A DNA stretch of 64,000 nucleotides from Xenorhabdus griffiniae (GTDB taxonomy: Bacteria; Pseudomonadota; Gammaproteobacteria; Enterobacterales; Enterobacteriaceae): NCBI RefSeq assembly GCF_001028135.1, contig NZ_LDNM01000016.1, forward strand, positions 88,971 to 152,970. The letters run 5' to 3'. A program made the position numbers and the translations under genes. Under the pieces are notes generated by a model, which saw only the letters and a program-made list of their open reading frames with translations, was not told the DNA's origin and searched no databases. Positions 39,733 through 48,004 of this stretch are shown here, piece after piece (position 1 is the first letter of the stretch; the number at the start of each line of letters is the position of its first letter).

Positions 39733-40487
39733 AACGACACCTTTTTTGGGCCACACTACAGTTTATGACACGGCTTCCGATCCCGCAAAAGTGGGCGACA
39801 GGCGTCGATTTTCGCCAATATTGGCGTGGTGTGCCTTATTTTCCGTTGATTGGGTTCATTGTTGGTGGTCTGGCTGGCCTGGTGTCACTTTCGATCAGCC
39901 AGTCGGGTGGGGGAATGTATATCGGTGCGGTGGGTTATGTGCTGGCGTTGGTTTTATTGACGGGCGGGTTACATTTAGATGGATTGGCGGATACGTGTGA
40001 TGGGCTTTTTTCCTCCCGCCAGCGTAAAGAAATGCTGGAAATTATGCGCGATAGCCGGCTTGGAACGTATGGCGGAGTCGGGTTAATTTTCTGTCTTGCC
40101 CTCAAAACATTCGCTGTTGTTGAATTATCTTATCATCCCCCCTTGTATTTGCTTGTCTTGTTGACTTGTGCATCGATTGCCGGACGTACAGCCGTGGTGC
40201 TTTTAATGTATGCGCAACGTGACGCCCGTGAAGGCGAGGGAATGGGAAGCAGTTATATTGGCCAAATTAGCTTTTCTGTGACTACGCTGACCGTGTTGGT
40301 TGGTGTTGTATTGGTGATGGCACTGGGGAATTGGCAAACCTTGTCGGCAATGATGGTGTCATTGCTTGTGGTTTACGGGCTTGCCCTCTATTTCAATTAT
40401 CGTCTTGGGGGACAAACGGGCGATACGCTGGGGGCTTCCATTGAGGTGGGGGAAATTGCTTTTTTGCTGGCAATGATCTGGCAATAG
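39729..40487 (+). CDS. cobS: Cobalamin 5'-phosphate synthase (membrane)
   Basis: 252 residues, polytopic membrane enzyme joining AdoCbi-GDP and alpha-ribazole phosphate. [18 protein letters not shown] is the conserved cytoplasmic metal/phosphate motif. Further hydrophobic segments include [22 protein letters not shown]. The start overlaps cobU. Confidence 0.95.
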   Translation: MKRHLFWATLQFMTRLPIPQKWATGVDFRQYWRGVPYFPLIGFIVGGLAGLVSLSISQSGGGMYIGAVGYVLALVLLTGGLHLDGLADTCDGLFSSRQRKEMLEIMRDSRLGTYGGVGLIFCLALKTFAVVELSYHPPLYLLVLLTCASIAGRTAVVLLMYAQRDAREGEGMGSSYIGQISFSVTTLTVLVGVVLVMALGNWQTLSAMMVSLLVVYGLALYFNYRLGGQTGDTLGASIEVGEIAFLLAMIWQ

Positions 40488-40528
40488 ATGATTTGGCAAT
40501 AAACGAAGCCAATCAGGAGAGAATAATC

Positions 40529-40567
40529 AGCTGCGATTGTTTCTCGTTCGGCATGGGATGAATAAAC
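40529..40567 (+). pseudogene. cobC: Scar of cobC (alpha-ribazole phosphatase), about 13 codons
   Basis: In the frame from 40529 the bases encode QLRLFLVRHGMNK, the N-terminal RHG motif of the histidine phosphatase superfamily as in CobC, preceded by an isolated ribosome site (caggagag). No further CobC sequence follows; the next codons belong to cobT in another frame. The best reading is a deletion of cobC between cobS and cobT. Confidence 0.55.
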
Positions 40568-41653
40568 ATGACACTAAAATCATTGCTCGATGCTATCCGA
40601 CCTCTGGATCGGGAAAATATGGAAAAAGCGGCACAGCACATTGACAGCTTAGTCAAGCCATTAGGAAGTTTGGGGCGTCTTGAAGCGTTGGCGATACAAT
40701 TATCGGGCATGCCGGGCATTGTTGGTCTACAAAACCTGCAAAAAGAGATTATCGTCATGTGTGCTGATCATGGCGTCTATGACGAAGGTGTGGCTATTTC
40801 ACCTAAAAACGTTACAGCCATACAGGCACGCAATATGTTGCAAGGATTAACCGGTGTTTGTGTGCTGGCGAAAAACAGTGGAACGCATGTTTTGCCCGTG
40901 GATATTGGCATCGATTGTGATCCTATCGAACACATGTTGTCCCTTAAACTCGCGCGGGGCTGCGGTAATATTGCCAAAGGCGCTGCGATGGATTATGAAC
41001 ACGCTGAAATGTTGTTGTTGGCAAGCGCACAACTGGTGCAACAGCGTATTGCAGCAGGAATAACGGTATTGGGTATTGGTGAGCTGGGAATTGCCAATAC
41101 GACTGCGGCAGCCGCGGTGATCAGTGTCCTGACAGGAAATAATCCCTGTGATGTGGTTGGGTTAGGCGCTAATTTTCCTTCTGAGCGGCTGGCACATAAG
41201 CAGTTCATTGTGCAGCAGGCTATTGCCATCAATCAGCCAGATCGCAATAACGCCATTGATGTATTGGCAAAAGTGGGCGGATTTGAACTTGTCGGCATGG
41301 CGGGTGTGATTCTGGGAGCGGCAGCTTCTGGTGTACCTGTGATACTTGATGGTTTCTTGTCCTATGCATCCGCATTAGCCGCCTGTCAGATATCCCCCAT
41401 AGCACGGGATTATTGCATTCCTTCCCACATGTCGGCAGAAAAAGGTGCCGCGCTGGCGCTACGATATTTGCATTTGCAACCCTACCTGCATTTAGATTTG
41501 CGTCTTGGCGAGGGTAGCGGTGCGGCTATGGCGATGTCCCTGATTGATGCAGCCTGCTCGATGTATTGCCATATGGGGAAATTGGCAAGCAGTGGGATCA
41601 ATTTACCGGCGTCAGAAAGGCCGCACGTCATCGCACCGTCTTTAAACATATAA
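40568..41653 (+). CDS. cobT: Nicotinate-nucleotide:dimethylbenzimidazole phosphoribosyltransferase
   Basis: 361 residues. Makes alpha-ribazole 5'-phosphate. Conserved: VKPLGSLGRLEALAIQLSG near the N-terminus, ADHGVYDEGVAISPKNVT and RLGEGSGAAMAM with the catalytic glutamate. Last gene of the rightward arm. The phosphatase that normally acts on the product (CobC) is only a scar just upstream. Confidence 0.96.
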   Translation: MTLKSLLDAIRPLDRENMEKAAQHIDSLVKPLGSLGRLEALAIQLSGMPGIVGLQNLQKEIIVMCADHGVYDEGVAISPKNVTAIQARNMLQGLTGVCVLAKNSGTHVLPVDIGIDCDPIEHMLSLKLARGCGNIAKGAAMDYEHAEMLLLASAQLVQQRIAAGITVLGIGELGIANTTAAAAVISVLTGNNPCDVVGLGANFPSERLAHKQFIVQQAIAINQPDRNNAIDVLAKVGGFELVGMAGVILGAAASGVPVILDGFLSYASALAACQISPIARDYCIPSHMSAEKGAALALRYLHLQPYLHLDLRLGEGSGAAMAMSLIDAACSMYCHMGKLASSGINLPASERPHVIAPSLNI

Positions 41654-41702
41654 ATTAAGTCCGGGGGACTCATTTATCGTTATTGTCTTTATGCGGGGTA
41701 TA

Positions 41703-43316
41703 TCAGTCTTTGACACGTTTTCTCAATTGATCTTTTACAACTTTGCCATTGGCATTTCGCGGTAAAGTTAAAAAAGTATATCCTTTAGGGCGTTTATAGC
41801 GTGCTATTACCGTACAAATATAATCGTCTAACTCCTGCTCCGTGATTGTTGTATTTTCATCGAGTTCAATAAAAGCATGGGGAACTTCTCCCCAATAGGG
41901 ATCGGGTTTCGCCACAACAGCAACCGCTAATACACTTGGGTAACTGGATAAAGCATTTTCCAGTTCAAGGCTGGAAATATTCTCACCCCCGGAAATAATG
42001 ATATCTTTTTCCCTGTCGATGATTTTGATATAGCCATCAGGATCGACGACGGCTAAATCACCCGTATAAAACCATTGGTTAGTGATCTCCGGTGTCACAT
42101 GACGTACCGGATCATAAGCTGCTACGATATTACCGCGGATTGCGATCTCACCGAGGGTTTTGCCATCAAAAGGAACTTCCGCGTTATTTTTATCAATAAC
42201 GCTTACCTGACCCTGTAAATTAGAGACAATTCCCTGACGCATCCGTTTTAAGACTTTTTCTGATTCTGGCAATGCGTTCCATTCATGCTTATTTTCACAA
42301 ACGACCACAGGGCCATAAGTTTCAGTTAGTCCATAAACATGCGTTGCATTGATACCGACTTCGTTCAGCAACGAAAACATCATTTCTGTCGGTGGGGCAC
42401 CGGCAATCAGGCCATAAACGCGACCATTAAAATGCTTTTTATGCTTTTGCGTTATCTTGCCTAAAGCGTAGTGAATAATCGGGGCACCACAATAATGGGT
42501 GACGTGATGTTGCTGGATGAGTTGCATTGCGTCTTCTGCATCAAATTTCCTTATACAGATGTGTGTGCCAGCCCGTGCCGCAACTGTCCAGGGGAAACAC
42601 CAGCCATTGCAGTGAAACATGGGAAGCGTCCATAAAAAGATGGGGTTCTTGGGCATGTCCCAATCCAGAATATTGGAAATGGCATTTAAAAATGCCCCAC
42701 GGTGAGAATACACAACCAGTTTCGGTTGCCCGCTGGTGCCCGAAGTGCAATTGATACTTATAGCGGCTTGTTCGTCAATCTGGGTAAATGAGAGTGTCTT
42801 TGATGAGTGTTCGGTTACCAGTGATTCGTAAGAGATAAATTCATGTCCGGCAGGAGATATAGGAATAGCTGAGTTGTTTTCATCAACAATGATTATCTTA
42901 ATTGGCTGCTTGAAAGCGACATTATTTAATAGTGAAAGGTAATTTTTGTCGATAAATAATATTTTGGGATGCAGTTTTTCAAAAACAAAATTTAATGTGG
43001 CTGCGTCTGTTCGGGTACTCAAGGCATTAAGAATGCCGCCGGCCAAAGGAACGGCAAAATGTAATTCAAGCAGTTCGTGAATATTGGGTAAAATAGCCGA
43101 AACGACGTTTTCTTTATCCACCCCCATTTGTTGGAGAGAGATAGCAAGCCTTTCACAGCGATTGGCATATTGGTGCCAGGTCCAACGCTGTTTTCCATCA
43201 ATGATGGCGGTATCATGACCATTGCTCAAGACAGCCCGTTTAAGAAATAAAAGCGGTGATAATGCAGTGCCGGTATATTCATGTAAGAATGAATTATCGA
43301 GGATCATACTCTTCAC
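41703..43316 (-). CDS. AMP-forming acyl-CoA synthetase / ligase
   Basis: 537 residues of the ANL superfamily. A3 loop INCTSGTSGQPKLVVYSH, A5 YGLTETYGP, A7/A8 YTGDLAVVDPDG and IDREKDIIISGGENIS, and the C-terminal lysine in NANGKVVKDQL are all present, so adenylation and thioesterification should both work. Substrate is unknown; overall like medium-chain or aromatic fatty acyl-CoA ligases. It is divergent from an SDR gene, which suggests a common small pathway. No carrier-protein gene is adjacent. Confidence 0.88.
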   Translation of the reverse strand: MKSMILDNSFLHEYTGTALSPLLFLKRAVLSNGHDTAIIDGKQRWTWHQYANRCERLAISLQQMGVDKENVVSAILPNIHELLELHFAVPLAGGILNALSTRTDAATLNFVFEKLHPKILFIDKNYLSLLNNVAFKQPIKIIIVDENNSAIPISPAGHEFISYESLVTEHSSKTLSFTQIDEQAAISINCTSGTSGQPKLVVYSHRGAFLNAISNILDWDMPKNPIFLWTLPMFHCNGWCFPWTVAARAGTHICIRKFDAEDAMQLIQQHHVTHYCGAPIIHYALGKITQKHKKHFNGRVYGLIAGAPPTEMMFSLLNEVGINATHVYGLTETYGPVVVCENKHEWNALPESEKVLKRMRQGIVSNLQGQVSVIDKNNAEVPFDGKTLGEIAIRGNIVAAYDPVRHVTPEITNQWFYTGDLAVVDPDGYIKIIDREKDIIISGGENISSLELENALSSYPSVLAVAVVAKPDPYWGEVPHAFIELDENTTITEQELDDYICTVIARYKRPKGYTFLTLPRNANGKVVKDQLRKRVKD

Positions 43317-43569
43317 TCCATATTATTATCGTTAACAAAATGTTATGTACTTTAAAAGTAATCTCTGGCAGCAGAATAAGCAATGTCGGAAAAATTTAAG
43401 GAGGATGCTTTATTTCTATTTTTCATGTAAATAATGTGACTTTATTTTGTTTTTTTTAATATGCTGCTTTCATTTATTAAACTTGATAAAGTCACGGTCT
43501 AAAAATAAATCGAAGAGTTCTATGTTAGATAATAAAAAAACGTTAACCACTAATACAAAAGGAAAAGCG
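43317..43569. promoter_or_regulatory. Divergent promoter region, acyl-CoA ligase / SDR
   Basis: AT-rich spacer of about 250 nt holding both promoters. No operator recognised. An in-frame extension of the SDR frame covers part of it but gives no known domain. Confidence 0.4.
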
Positions 43570-44319
43570 ATGTTCAATTTAGCCGGAAAGATTGCTTTTA
43601 TTTCAGGTGGCACCAAAGGTATTGGCACGGGAATTGCCAAAGTATTGAAGCAAGCGGGTGCGGTGACTATTATTGCCGGTACTGATGAGGTGAGAGGGAA
43701 AGCCATTGCCAAAGCGCTGGAAGTTGATTTCATTCCTCTTGATGTGACTGATCAAGCAGCCTGTAAAAACGTGATTACCCGGATTGTTGAAAAGTACGGC
43801 CGGCTCGATATTCTCTGTTCCAATGCCGGTATTTTTCCACAGCATTATCTGAAAGATATGACTGCGGAGGATTGGGATTTAGTGCACAGCGTCAACCTTA
43901 AAGGGACATTTTTTCTGGTACAAGCGGCATTGAATGTCATGGAAAAGCAGCGTTACGGGCGCGTTGTGATCACTTCATCAATAACGGGTGAGATAACGGG
44001 TATTCAGGGTTACAGTCACTATGGTGCCAGTAAGGCGGGGCAACTCGGGTTTATGCGCAGTGCCGCACTGGAATATGCGGGGCAAGGTATCACCATTAAT
44101 GCCGTTATGCCAGGTATGATCATGACGGAAGGTTTAACGTCATTTGGTGATGAATTTCTCAGTTATGCGAAAGATATCACGCCAATGCGGGCTTTGGGTA
44201 CGCCTGAAGATATCGGCTATGCCGCCTGTTTCCTGGCTTCCGATGAAGCGAAATATATTACCGGACAAACGATAGTCGTTGATGGTGGGCAGGTTTTACC
44301 AGAAGTACAGGAAGCCTGA
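43570..44319 (+). CDS. Short-chain dehydrogenase/reductase (FabG-like)
   Basis: 250 residues from MFNLAGK, the standard classical SDR length. Cofactor motif SGGTKGIGTGIAK (G-x-x-x-G-I-G form), NAG motif in LCSNAGIFPQ, catalytic S-Y-K as TSSITGE and YSHYGASKAGQLG, and the C-terminal YITGQTIVVDGGQ. The frame is open upstream to 43447 without homology; ATG 43570 has an aaagga ribosome site. Substrate unknown; paired divergently with the acyl-CoA ligase. Confidence 0.88.
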   Translation: MFNLAGKIAFISGGTKGIGTGIAKVLKQAGAVTIIAGTDEVRGKAIAKALEVDFIPLDVTDQAACKNVITRIVEKYGRLDILCSNAGIFPQHYLKDMTAEDWDLVHSVNLKGTFFLVQAALNVMEKQRYGRVVITSSITGEITGIQGYSHYGASKAGQLGFMRSAALEYAGQGITINAVMPGMIMTEGLTSFGDEFLSYAKDITPMRALGTPEDIGYAACFLASDEAKYITGQTIVVDGGQVLPEVQEA

Positions 44320-44379
44320 TTATGTGACAAAGATTGTCGTAAGACAGTAGAAAAAGGTAAAATGTCTATCCAGTAAACA

Positions 44380-44413
44380 CAGGGAGGGGGATTTGTTCTC
44401 TTCCTGATTTTTT
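44380..44413 (+). terminator. Terminator of the SDR gene
   Basis: A 7-bp stem (cagggag/cttcctg, one G-U) followed by a then six T, between the SDR gene and queH. Confidence 0.65.
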
Positions 44414-44439
44414 ATTGTCTGAATCAGGTAAGAAATATT

Positions 44440-45108
44440 ATGTCACTGAATGATGAGCGTAAACCTCTTCCACTGCCAAATGGGAACAAAAAAGTCTTGT
44501 TGCACTCTTGTTGTGCGCCATGTTCTGGGGAAGTGATGGAAGCCATGTTGGCTTCAGGCGTTGATTTCACAATATTTTTCTATAACCCGAATATTCATCC
44601 CCTGAAAGAATACGAGTTACGTAAAGATGAAAATATCCGTTTTGCGCAGGAAATGGGCATTCCTTTTATCGACGCTGATTACGACCGTGATAATTGGTTT
44701 GAACGCGCGAAAGGAATGGAAAATGAGCCTGAACGCGGTATTCGTTGCACAATGTGTTTTGATATGCGTTTCGAACGAACAGCACTTTATGCCTACGAAC
44801 ATGGTTTCCCAGTGATTACCAGCTCACTCGGTATTTCGCGCTGGAAAAATATGCAACAAATCAATGAATGTGGGGTTCGTGCTGCGTCCCGTTACCCTGA
44901 CTTAATGTATTGGGAATATAACTGGCGTAAAGGGGGCGGATCTGCCCGCATGATAGAAATCAGTAAACGAGAAGCGTTCTATCAGCAGGAATATTGTGGC
45001 TGTATTTACTCGTTGCGGGATACTAATCGCCATCGTCTGGCTACTGGCCGTGAAAGAATTAAATTAGGTACGGTCTTTTATAGTGCAGATAGCAAGCAAA
45101 AAGAATAA
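44440..45108 (+). CDS. queH: Epoxyqueuosine reductase QueH (DUF208 family)
   Basis: 222 residues. Cysteine pattern HSCCAPCSG (C24, C25, C28) and RCTMCFD (C103, C106) binds the Fe-S cluster and second metal of the QueH family, which performs the last step of queuosine synthesis in tRNA and is unrelated to the cobalamin-dependent QueG. Further conserved [18 protein letters not shown] and [11 protein letters not shown]. Being B12-independent, it would keep queuosine synthesis going without cobalamin. Confidence 0.93.
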   Translation: MSLNDERKPLPLPNGNKKVLLHSCCAPCSGEVMEAMLASGVDFTIFFYNPNIHPLKEYELRKDENIRFAQEMGIPFIDADYDRDNWFERAKGMENEPERGIRCTMCFDMRFERTALYAYEHGFPVITSSLGISRWKNMQQINECGVRAASRYPDLMYWEYNWRKGGGSARMIEISKREAFYQQEYCGCIYSLRDTNRHRLATGRERIKLGTVFYSADSKQKE

Positions 45109-45131
45109 AAAAAGCCTGCGCGGAAGCAGGC
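45105..45131 (-). terminator. Hairpin with T-run on the minus strand
   Basis: gcctgc/gcaggc stem with a 6-nt loop. On the minus strand it is followed by seven T, so it should terminate leftward transcripts coming from the AraC-type gene, about 280 nt away. On the plus strand only an A-rich flank precedes it. Confidence 0.6.
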
Positions 45132-45409
45132 CAAAAATACGGCAAATATAAAAATCCCTGGTGGTGACTTAGCACTTAGTCGGATTAGCTCTAAACAGTG
45201 ATGAGTCACCATGACTATATGCGAGATGAGACAGCGTCGTCCAATGGATTGCACAGATCAATAAGAGGATATTGATCGATAAAAACGATCATAATATCTT
45301 CGCCTAATTGTGGTTGCGGCTTTTCAGTTTGATCTAAACAAGTTTATATCAAACTGGAAAGCCTTGATTTATGGAATATAGCACTAATGATTAGTTATTA
45401 AATGAATCG
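45132..45409. other. Structured gap between queH and the ExsA-like gene
   Basis: Gene-free but full of inverted repeats: gatcaata/tattgatc at 45256-45277, gatcg/cgatc at 45274-45290 and a 22-bp near-perfect stem at 45318-45363. No tRNA or known small RNA was recognised. Confidence 0.5.
45318..45363. repeat. 22-bp near-perfect inverted repeat
   Basis: Arms ggcttttcagtttgatctaa(ac) and (gt)ttatatcaaactggaaagcc match at 20 of 22 positions with 2 nt between them. Lies 47 nt beyond the stop of the ExsA-like gene. Confidence 0.85.
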
Positions 45410-46225
45410 CTAATCTTTGCCGCATCTGGAGCGATTGGGTGTACAACCAAAACGTCGGCGATAGCTTTGAGTGAAATAGGACTGACTGGAAAAACCCGAT
45501 TCCAGTGAAATATCGGCGATACTCATTTCGCTATTGAGTAATAATTGATGAGCATAAAGAATGCGTTGTTCACTAATCCAGGCTCTGGGTGAAGTGCCAT
45601 AGACACTGTTAAAAAGCTCCTTAAAAGAAGTTAATCCCATACCGAATTCACGTGCGAAGTCATTCAATTTCCATTCTTTGAGATAGTGGGCCTCCATAAA
45701 TGTTTGCAGGCGTTCCACCGGCCGGTTGCTTAATTTCCGTAGAATAGACATTAACAATGCGCCTTGTTTACCCAGGGAAAGCAGTAACAATAACTCTTCA
45801 ACTCTTAGCTGAACCAAAGCCGGAGGGGAATCATGCGCCAGTAAGTTCGCCAGCCCGCGAATGCTTTCCGTTAACAAGGGAAACTGATTAAAAGGAATCA
45901 ATCTGGACGCAGGGAACTCCTGTCGCTCTAACTGACTTAATAATGAGCCGAAACGTTGTAAAAAACGACGTAAAAACTCCATGTGTAAGGGCAACCATAA
46001 GAGCTGACAACTTTCTGTCCGGGTTTTAGCTGCATAACTTCCGGGGTGGGTAAAAAGGATTTCATTCGATTTAATGTGATAAGTGTTTATACAATCTTTC
46101 CACACCATTTCGCCATCAAGTAAAATATATAACCCTCTTTGTTTATGCTCTAGGATATTGAAATCCGGCATAGTCAACTGGATTGTGCAAATACTCTTTT
46201 GGTTTAAGCCCGTCGTCCTTTTCAT
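45410..46225 (-). CDS. AraC-family regulator of the ExsA/LcrF (VirF) type
   Basis: 271 residues. The C-terminal AraC domain has WKLNDFAREFGMGLTSFKEL, SPRAWISEQRILYAHQLLL, FSSQSYFTQSYRRRFGCTP and ends NRSRCGKD, nearly as ExsA of Pseudomonas. The N-terminal domain also aligns (RGLYILLDGE; PGSYAAKT; CQLLWLPL; LQRFGSLLS; QLRVEELLLLLS), so it is the full master activator of type III secretion, not just a generic AraC protein. No secretion, chaperone, ExsD or ExsC gene is in the window. Its target is therefore unknown. Confidence 0.88.
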   Translation of the reverse strand: MKRTTGLNQKSICTIQLTMPDFNILEHKQRGLYILLDGEMVWKDCINTYHIKSNEILFTHPGSYAAKTRTESCQLLWLPLHMEFLRRFLQRFGSLLSQLERQEFPASRLIPFNQFPLLTESIRGLANLLAHDSPPALVQLRVEELLLLLSLGKQGALLMSILRKLSNRPVERLQTFMEAHYLKEWKLNDFAREFGMGLTSFKELFNSVYGTSPRAWISEQRILYAHQLLLNSEMSIADISLESGFSSQSYFTQSYRRRFGCTPNRSRCGKD

Positions 46226-46705
46226 CTAATACTCCTAATTTTCCGTATCGTGAGTAATCATTTTTTGATGAGTGCATGAAGTGTTTTTTTATTATTTAAA
46301 TAACCGCTGGCATTATATAACTAAACATAAACTAAATAGCCATTGAGAATAATGTGTTTTTTCATGGCATCTAACCATGATGCATTTTTATTAATGCATT
46401 GTATGTGTTGTCAATAAATTGTGGGTTTATGTGATTGGGATATATAAATAAGAAATTAAATTTATGTATTTTTTTATTTCATCAATGTGAGAAAATTAAA
46501 TGACAAATCAGAGGATTAAACTCAAATAGAAGCTTTATCCGTGTAATAGCGCTATAAATCACTCTGTTATAGCATCGTAGATTGTTTTTTATACTTGTAC
46601 AATGGTAGGATGTGCTTCCACAGCCTGTTTGTTACCTGCTAAGGCATATGTATAGATATATTTTGCTGATGAAATATAAGAAAAAACCACAAAAACGAGA
46701 ACAAT
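46226..46705. other. AT-rich divergent spacer, ExsA-like gene / bactofilin
   Basis: 480 nt without a gene. It contains palindromes such as ATAGCGCTAT near 46545 and ATGCAT...ATGCAT near 46380-46401, and should hold both promoters. No ExsA-type site was assigned with confidence. Confidence 0.45.
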
Positions 46706-47374
46706 ATGACAATGTATCGTTTTTCAGATAACGCTTTTTTATGCAGTGTATGGCTCCTTTGGGGAATTGCATTGGGACTGTATCTGTATGGTGCGCATTT
46801 TAGCTGCACTATGACAGCAATTTTATCTTTTTTAGCCTTAGTGTTTTACTGTATGAAAATGAAATTGAGAATAAACGCTATGTTTGGAAAAAAAACAACC
46901 GAGGCAGCGACTGCCAGTTCTGCGACTCCCGCTATGGGCATCAAGCCTGAAGAGAAAAAATTACCTGAAACCGAGATCCGTCCCAATACCATTATTGCAA
47001 AAAACTCTGTCTTCAAAGGGGATGTCGAAATGGACGGGGATATCCAGATCTGGGGTAAAGTTATTGGCAATATTCGCGTAAAAGGGGGGGCCATTCGGAT
47101 TATGCATGCCGGTAAAGTAGAGGGTGAGCTGAATGCCCCTGAAATTATCATTGATGGTCATGTTGAAGGCACGTGCTGTGCGGAGACATTAGATATCCTT
47201 GAACATGGCGAGTTACGGGGTATTAGCCGTTGCGGCAGTATGTCAATTCGACGTGGTGGATTGTTTTTTGGTCAGTCTGAACAGGTTGATAATAAGAAAA
47301 AATCAGAAATAGAACGCGTTGTTTCTATTAGAGAAAATCAGGGTGATAAACCAAAAGTGAAAAGCAACGCGTGA
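46706..47374 (+). CDS. Bactofilin-family protein with N-terminal membrane anchor
   Basis: 222 residues. Two hydrophobic segments at about 12-29 (SVWLLWGIALGLYLYG) and 34-49 (CTMTAILSFLALVFYC), a short basic linker, then the polymer-forming bactofilin beta-helix from about 92 to 190 (NTIIAKNSVFKGDVEMDGD, GKVIGNIRVKGG, AGKVEGELNAPEIIIDG). Bactofilins make cytoskeletal scaffolds; the enterobacterial form CcmA of Proteus affects cell shape and swarming. Role here is inferred. 16 nt upstream of the GNAT gene. Confidence 0.87.
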   Translation: MTMYRFSDNAFLCSVWLLWGIALGLYLYGAHFSCTMTAILSFLALVFYCMKMKLRINAMFGKKTTEAATASSATPAMGIKPEEKKLPETEIRPNTIIAKNSVFKGDVEMDGDIQIWGKVIGNIRVKGGAIRIMHAGKVEGELNAPEIIIDGHVEGTCCAETLDILEHGELRGISRCGSMSIRRGGLFFGQSEQVDNKKKSEIERVVSIRENQGDKPKVKSNA

Positions 47375-47390
47375 TAATCAAGGAGACGTT

Positions 47391-47939
47391 GTGATTGTTG
47401 AATTGGAAACAGAACGGTTGTGGCTCCGGGCCTGGAAAGCCTCAGACAGAGAACCTTTCTTTCGCTTAAATAGCAACCCTGACGTAATGAAATTTTTCCC
47501 TGACATACTGACTAAAGCGCAGAGCGATGCTTTTATCGATAATTGTATCCGCAAGTTTGAAACGCAGGGGGGTTGGGGATTATGGGCGGTTGAATTAAAA
47601 CAGAATGGTGAATTTATTGGCTCTGTGGGGCTGAATATCCCGAACCTCAAATTTCCATTCTCGCCTTTTGTTGAGATAGGCTGGCGTCTGGACAAGCCAT
47701 TTTGGGGACAAGGTTATACGTGTGAAGCCGCCCGCAGAATTTTTTACTTTGCATTTACCGAAATCGGGCTGGAAGAGGTTGTCGCTTTTACCACAGTTTC
47801 TAATTATCGCTCGGAAAATGTCATGAAAAAATTGGGCATGGTCAGGGATGAAAAAACCTTTCTCCATCCGGGCTTGGAAGAAAACCACCCATTGAGGGAG
47901 CATGTTCTGTATCGCCTCCGGCGTTCAGATTTTGTATGA
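47391..47939 (+). CDS. GNAT N-acetyltransferase (RimJ/RimL type)
   Basis: 182 residues beginning at GTG with AAGGAG upstream. N-terminal LETERLWLRAWKASDREPFF, central GSVGLNIPNL, the acetyl-CoA loop region WRLDKPFWGQGYTCEAARRI, and SNYRSENVMKKLGM near the C-terminus are typical of the RimL/ribosomal-protein acetyltransferase group. Substrate unknown. It ends where the tail locus begins. Confidence 0.85.
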   Translation: MIVELETERLWLRAWKASDREPFFRLNSNPDVMKFFPDILTKAQSDAFIDNCIRKFETQGGWGLWAVELKQNGEFIGSVGLNIPNLKFPFSPFVEIGWRLDKPFWGQGYTCEAARRIFYFAFTEIGLEEVVAFTTVSNYRSENVMKKLGMVRDEKTFLHPGLEENHPLREHVLYRLRRSDFV

Positions 47940-47951
47940 GAATGCTGCATG

Positions 47952-47991
47952 TCATCAAGGTTATCCTCATGGACAGGGATAACCTTGATGA
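47952..47991. repeat. 15-bp perfect inverted repeat at the edge of the phage-tail locus
   Basis: TCATCAAGGTTATCC and GGATAACCTTGATGA flank 10 nt. No T-run on either side. It sits between the GNAT stop and the convergent repressor stop, so it may be a bidirectional terminator or a boundary or operator element. A shorter related sequence (atcaaggttctcg) lies at 48658, before the repressor start. Confidence 0.8.
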
Positions 47992-48004
47992 AAATTGCCT
48001 TATG

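Noticed and set aside
41658..41670. Terminator after cobT
   Set aside because: Only a 5-bp stem (agtcc/ggact) with no T-run.
45132..45409. tRNA gene in the structured gap after queH
   Set aside because: No cloverleaf with T-arm consensus or proper acceptor stem; only simple inverted repeats.
45105..46705. Hidden type III secretion genes beside the ExsA-like gene
   Set aside because: Both flanking gaps were read; no chaperone, needle or ring protein frame is present.
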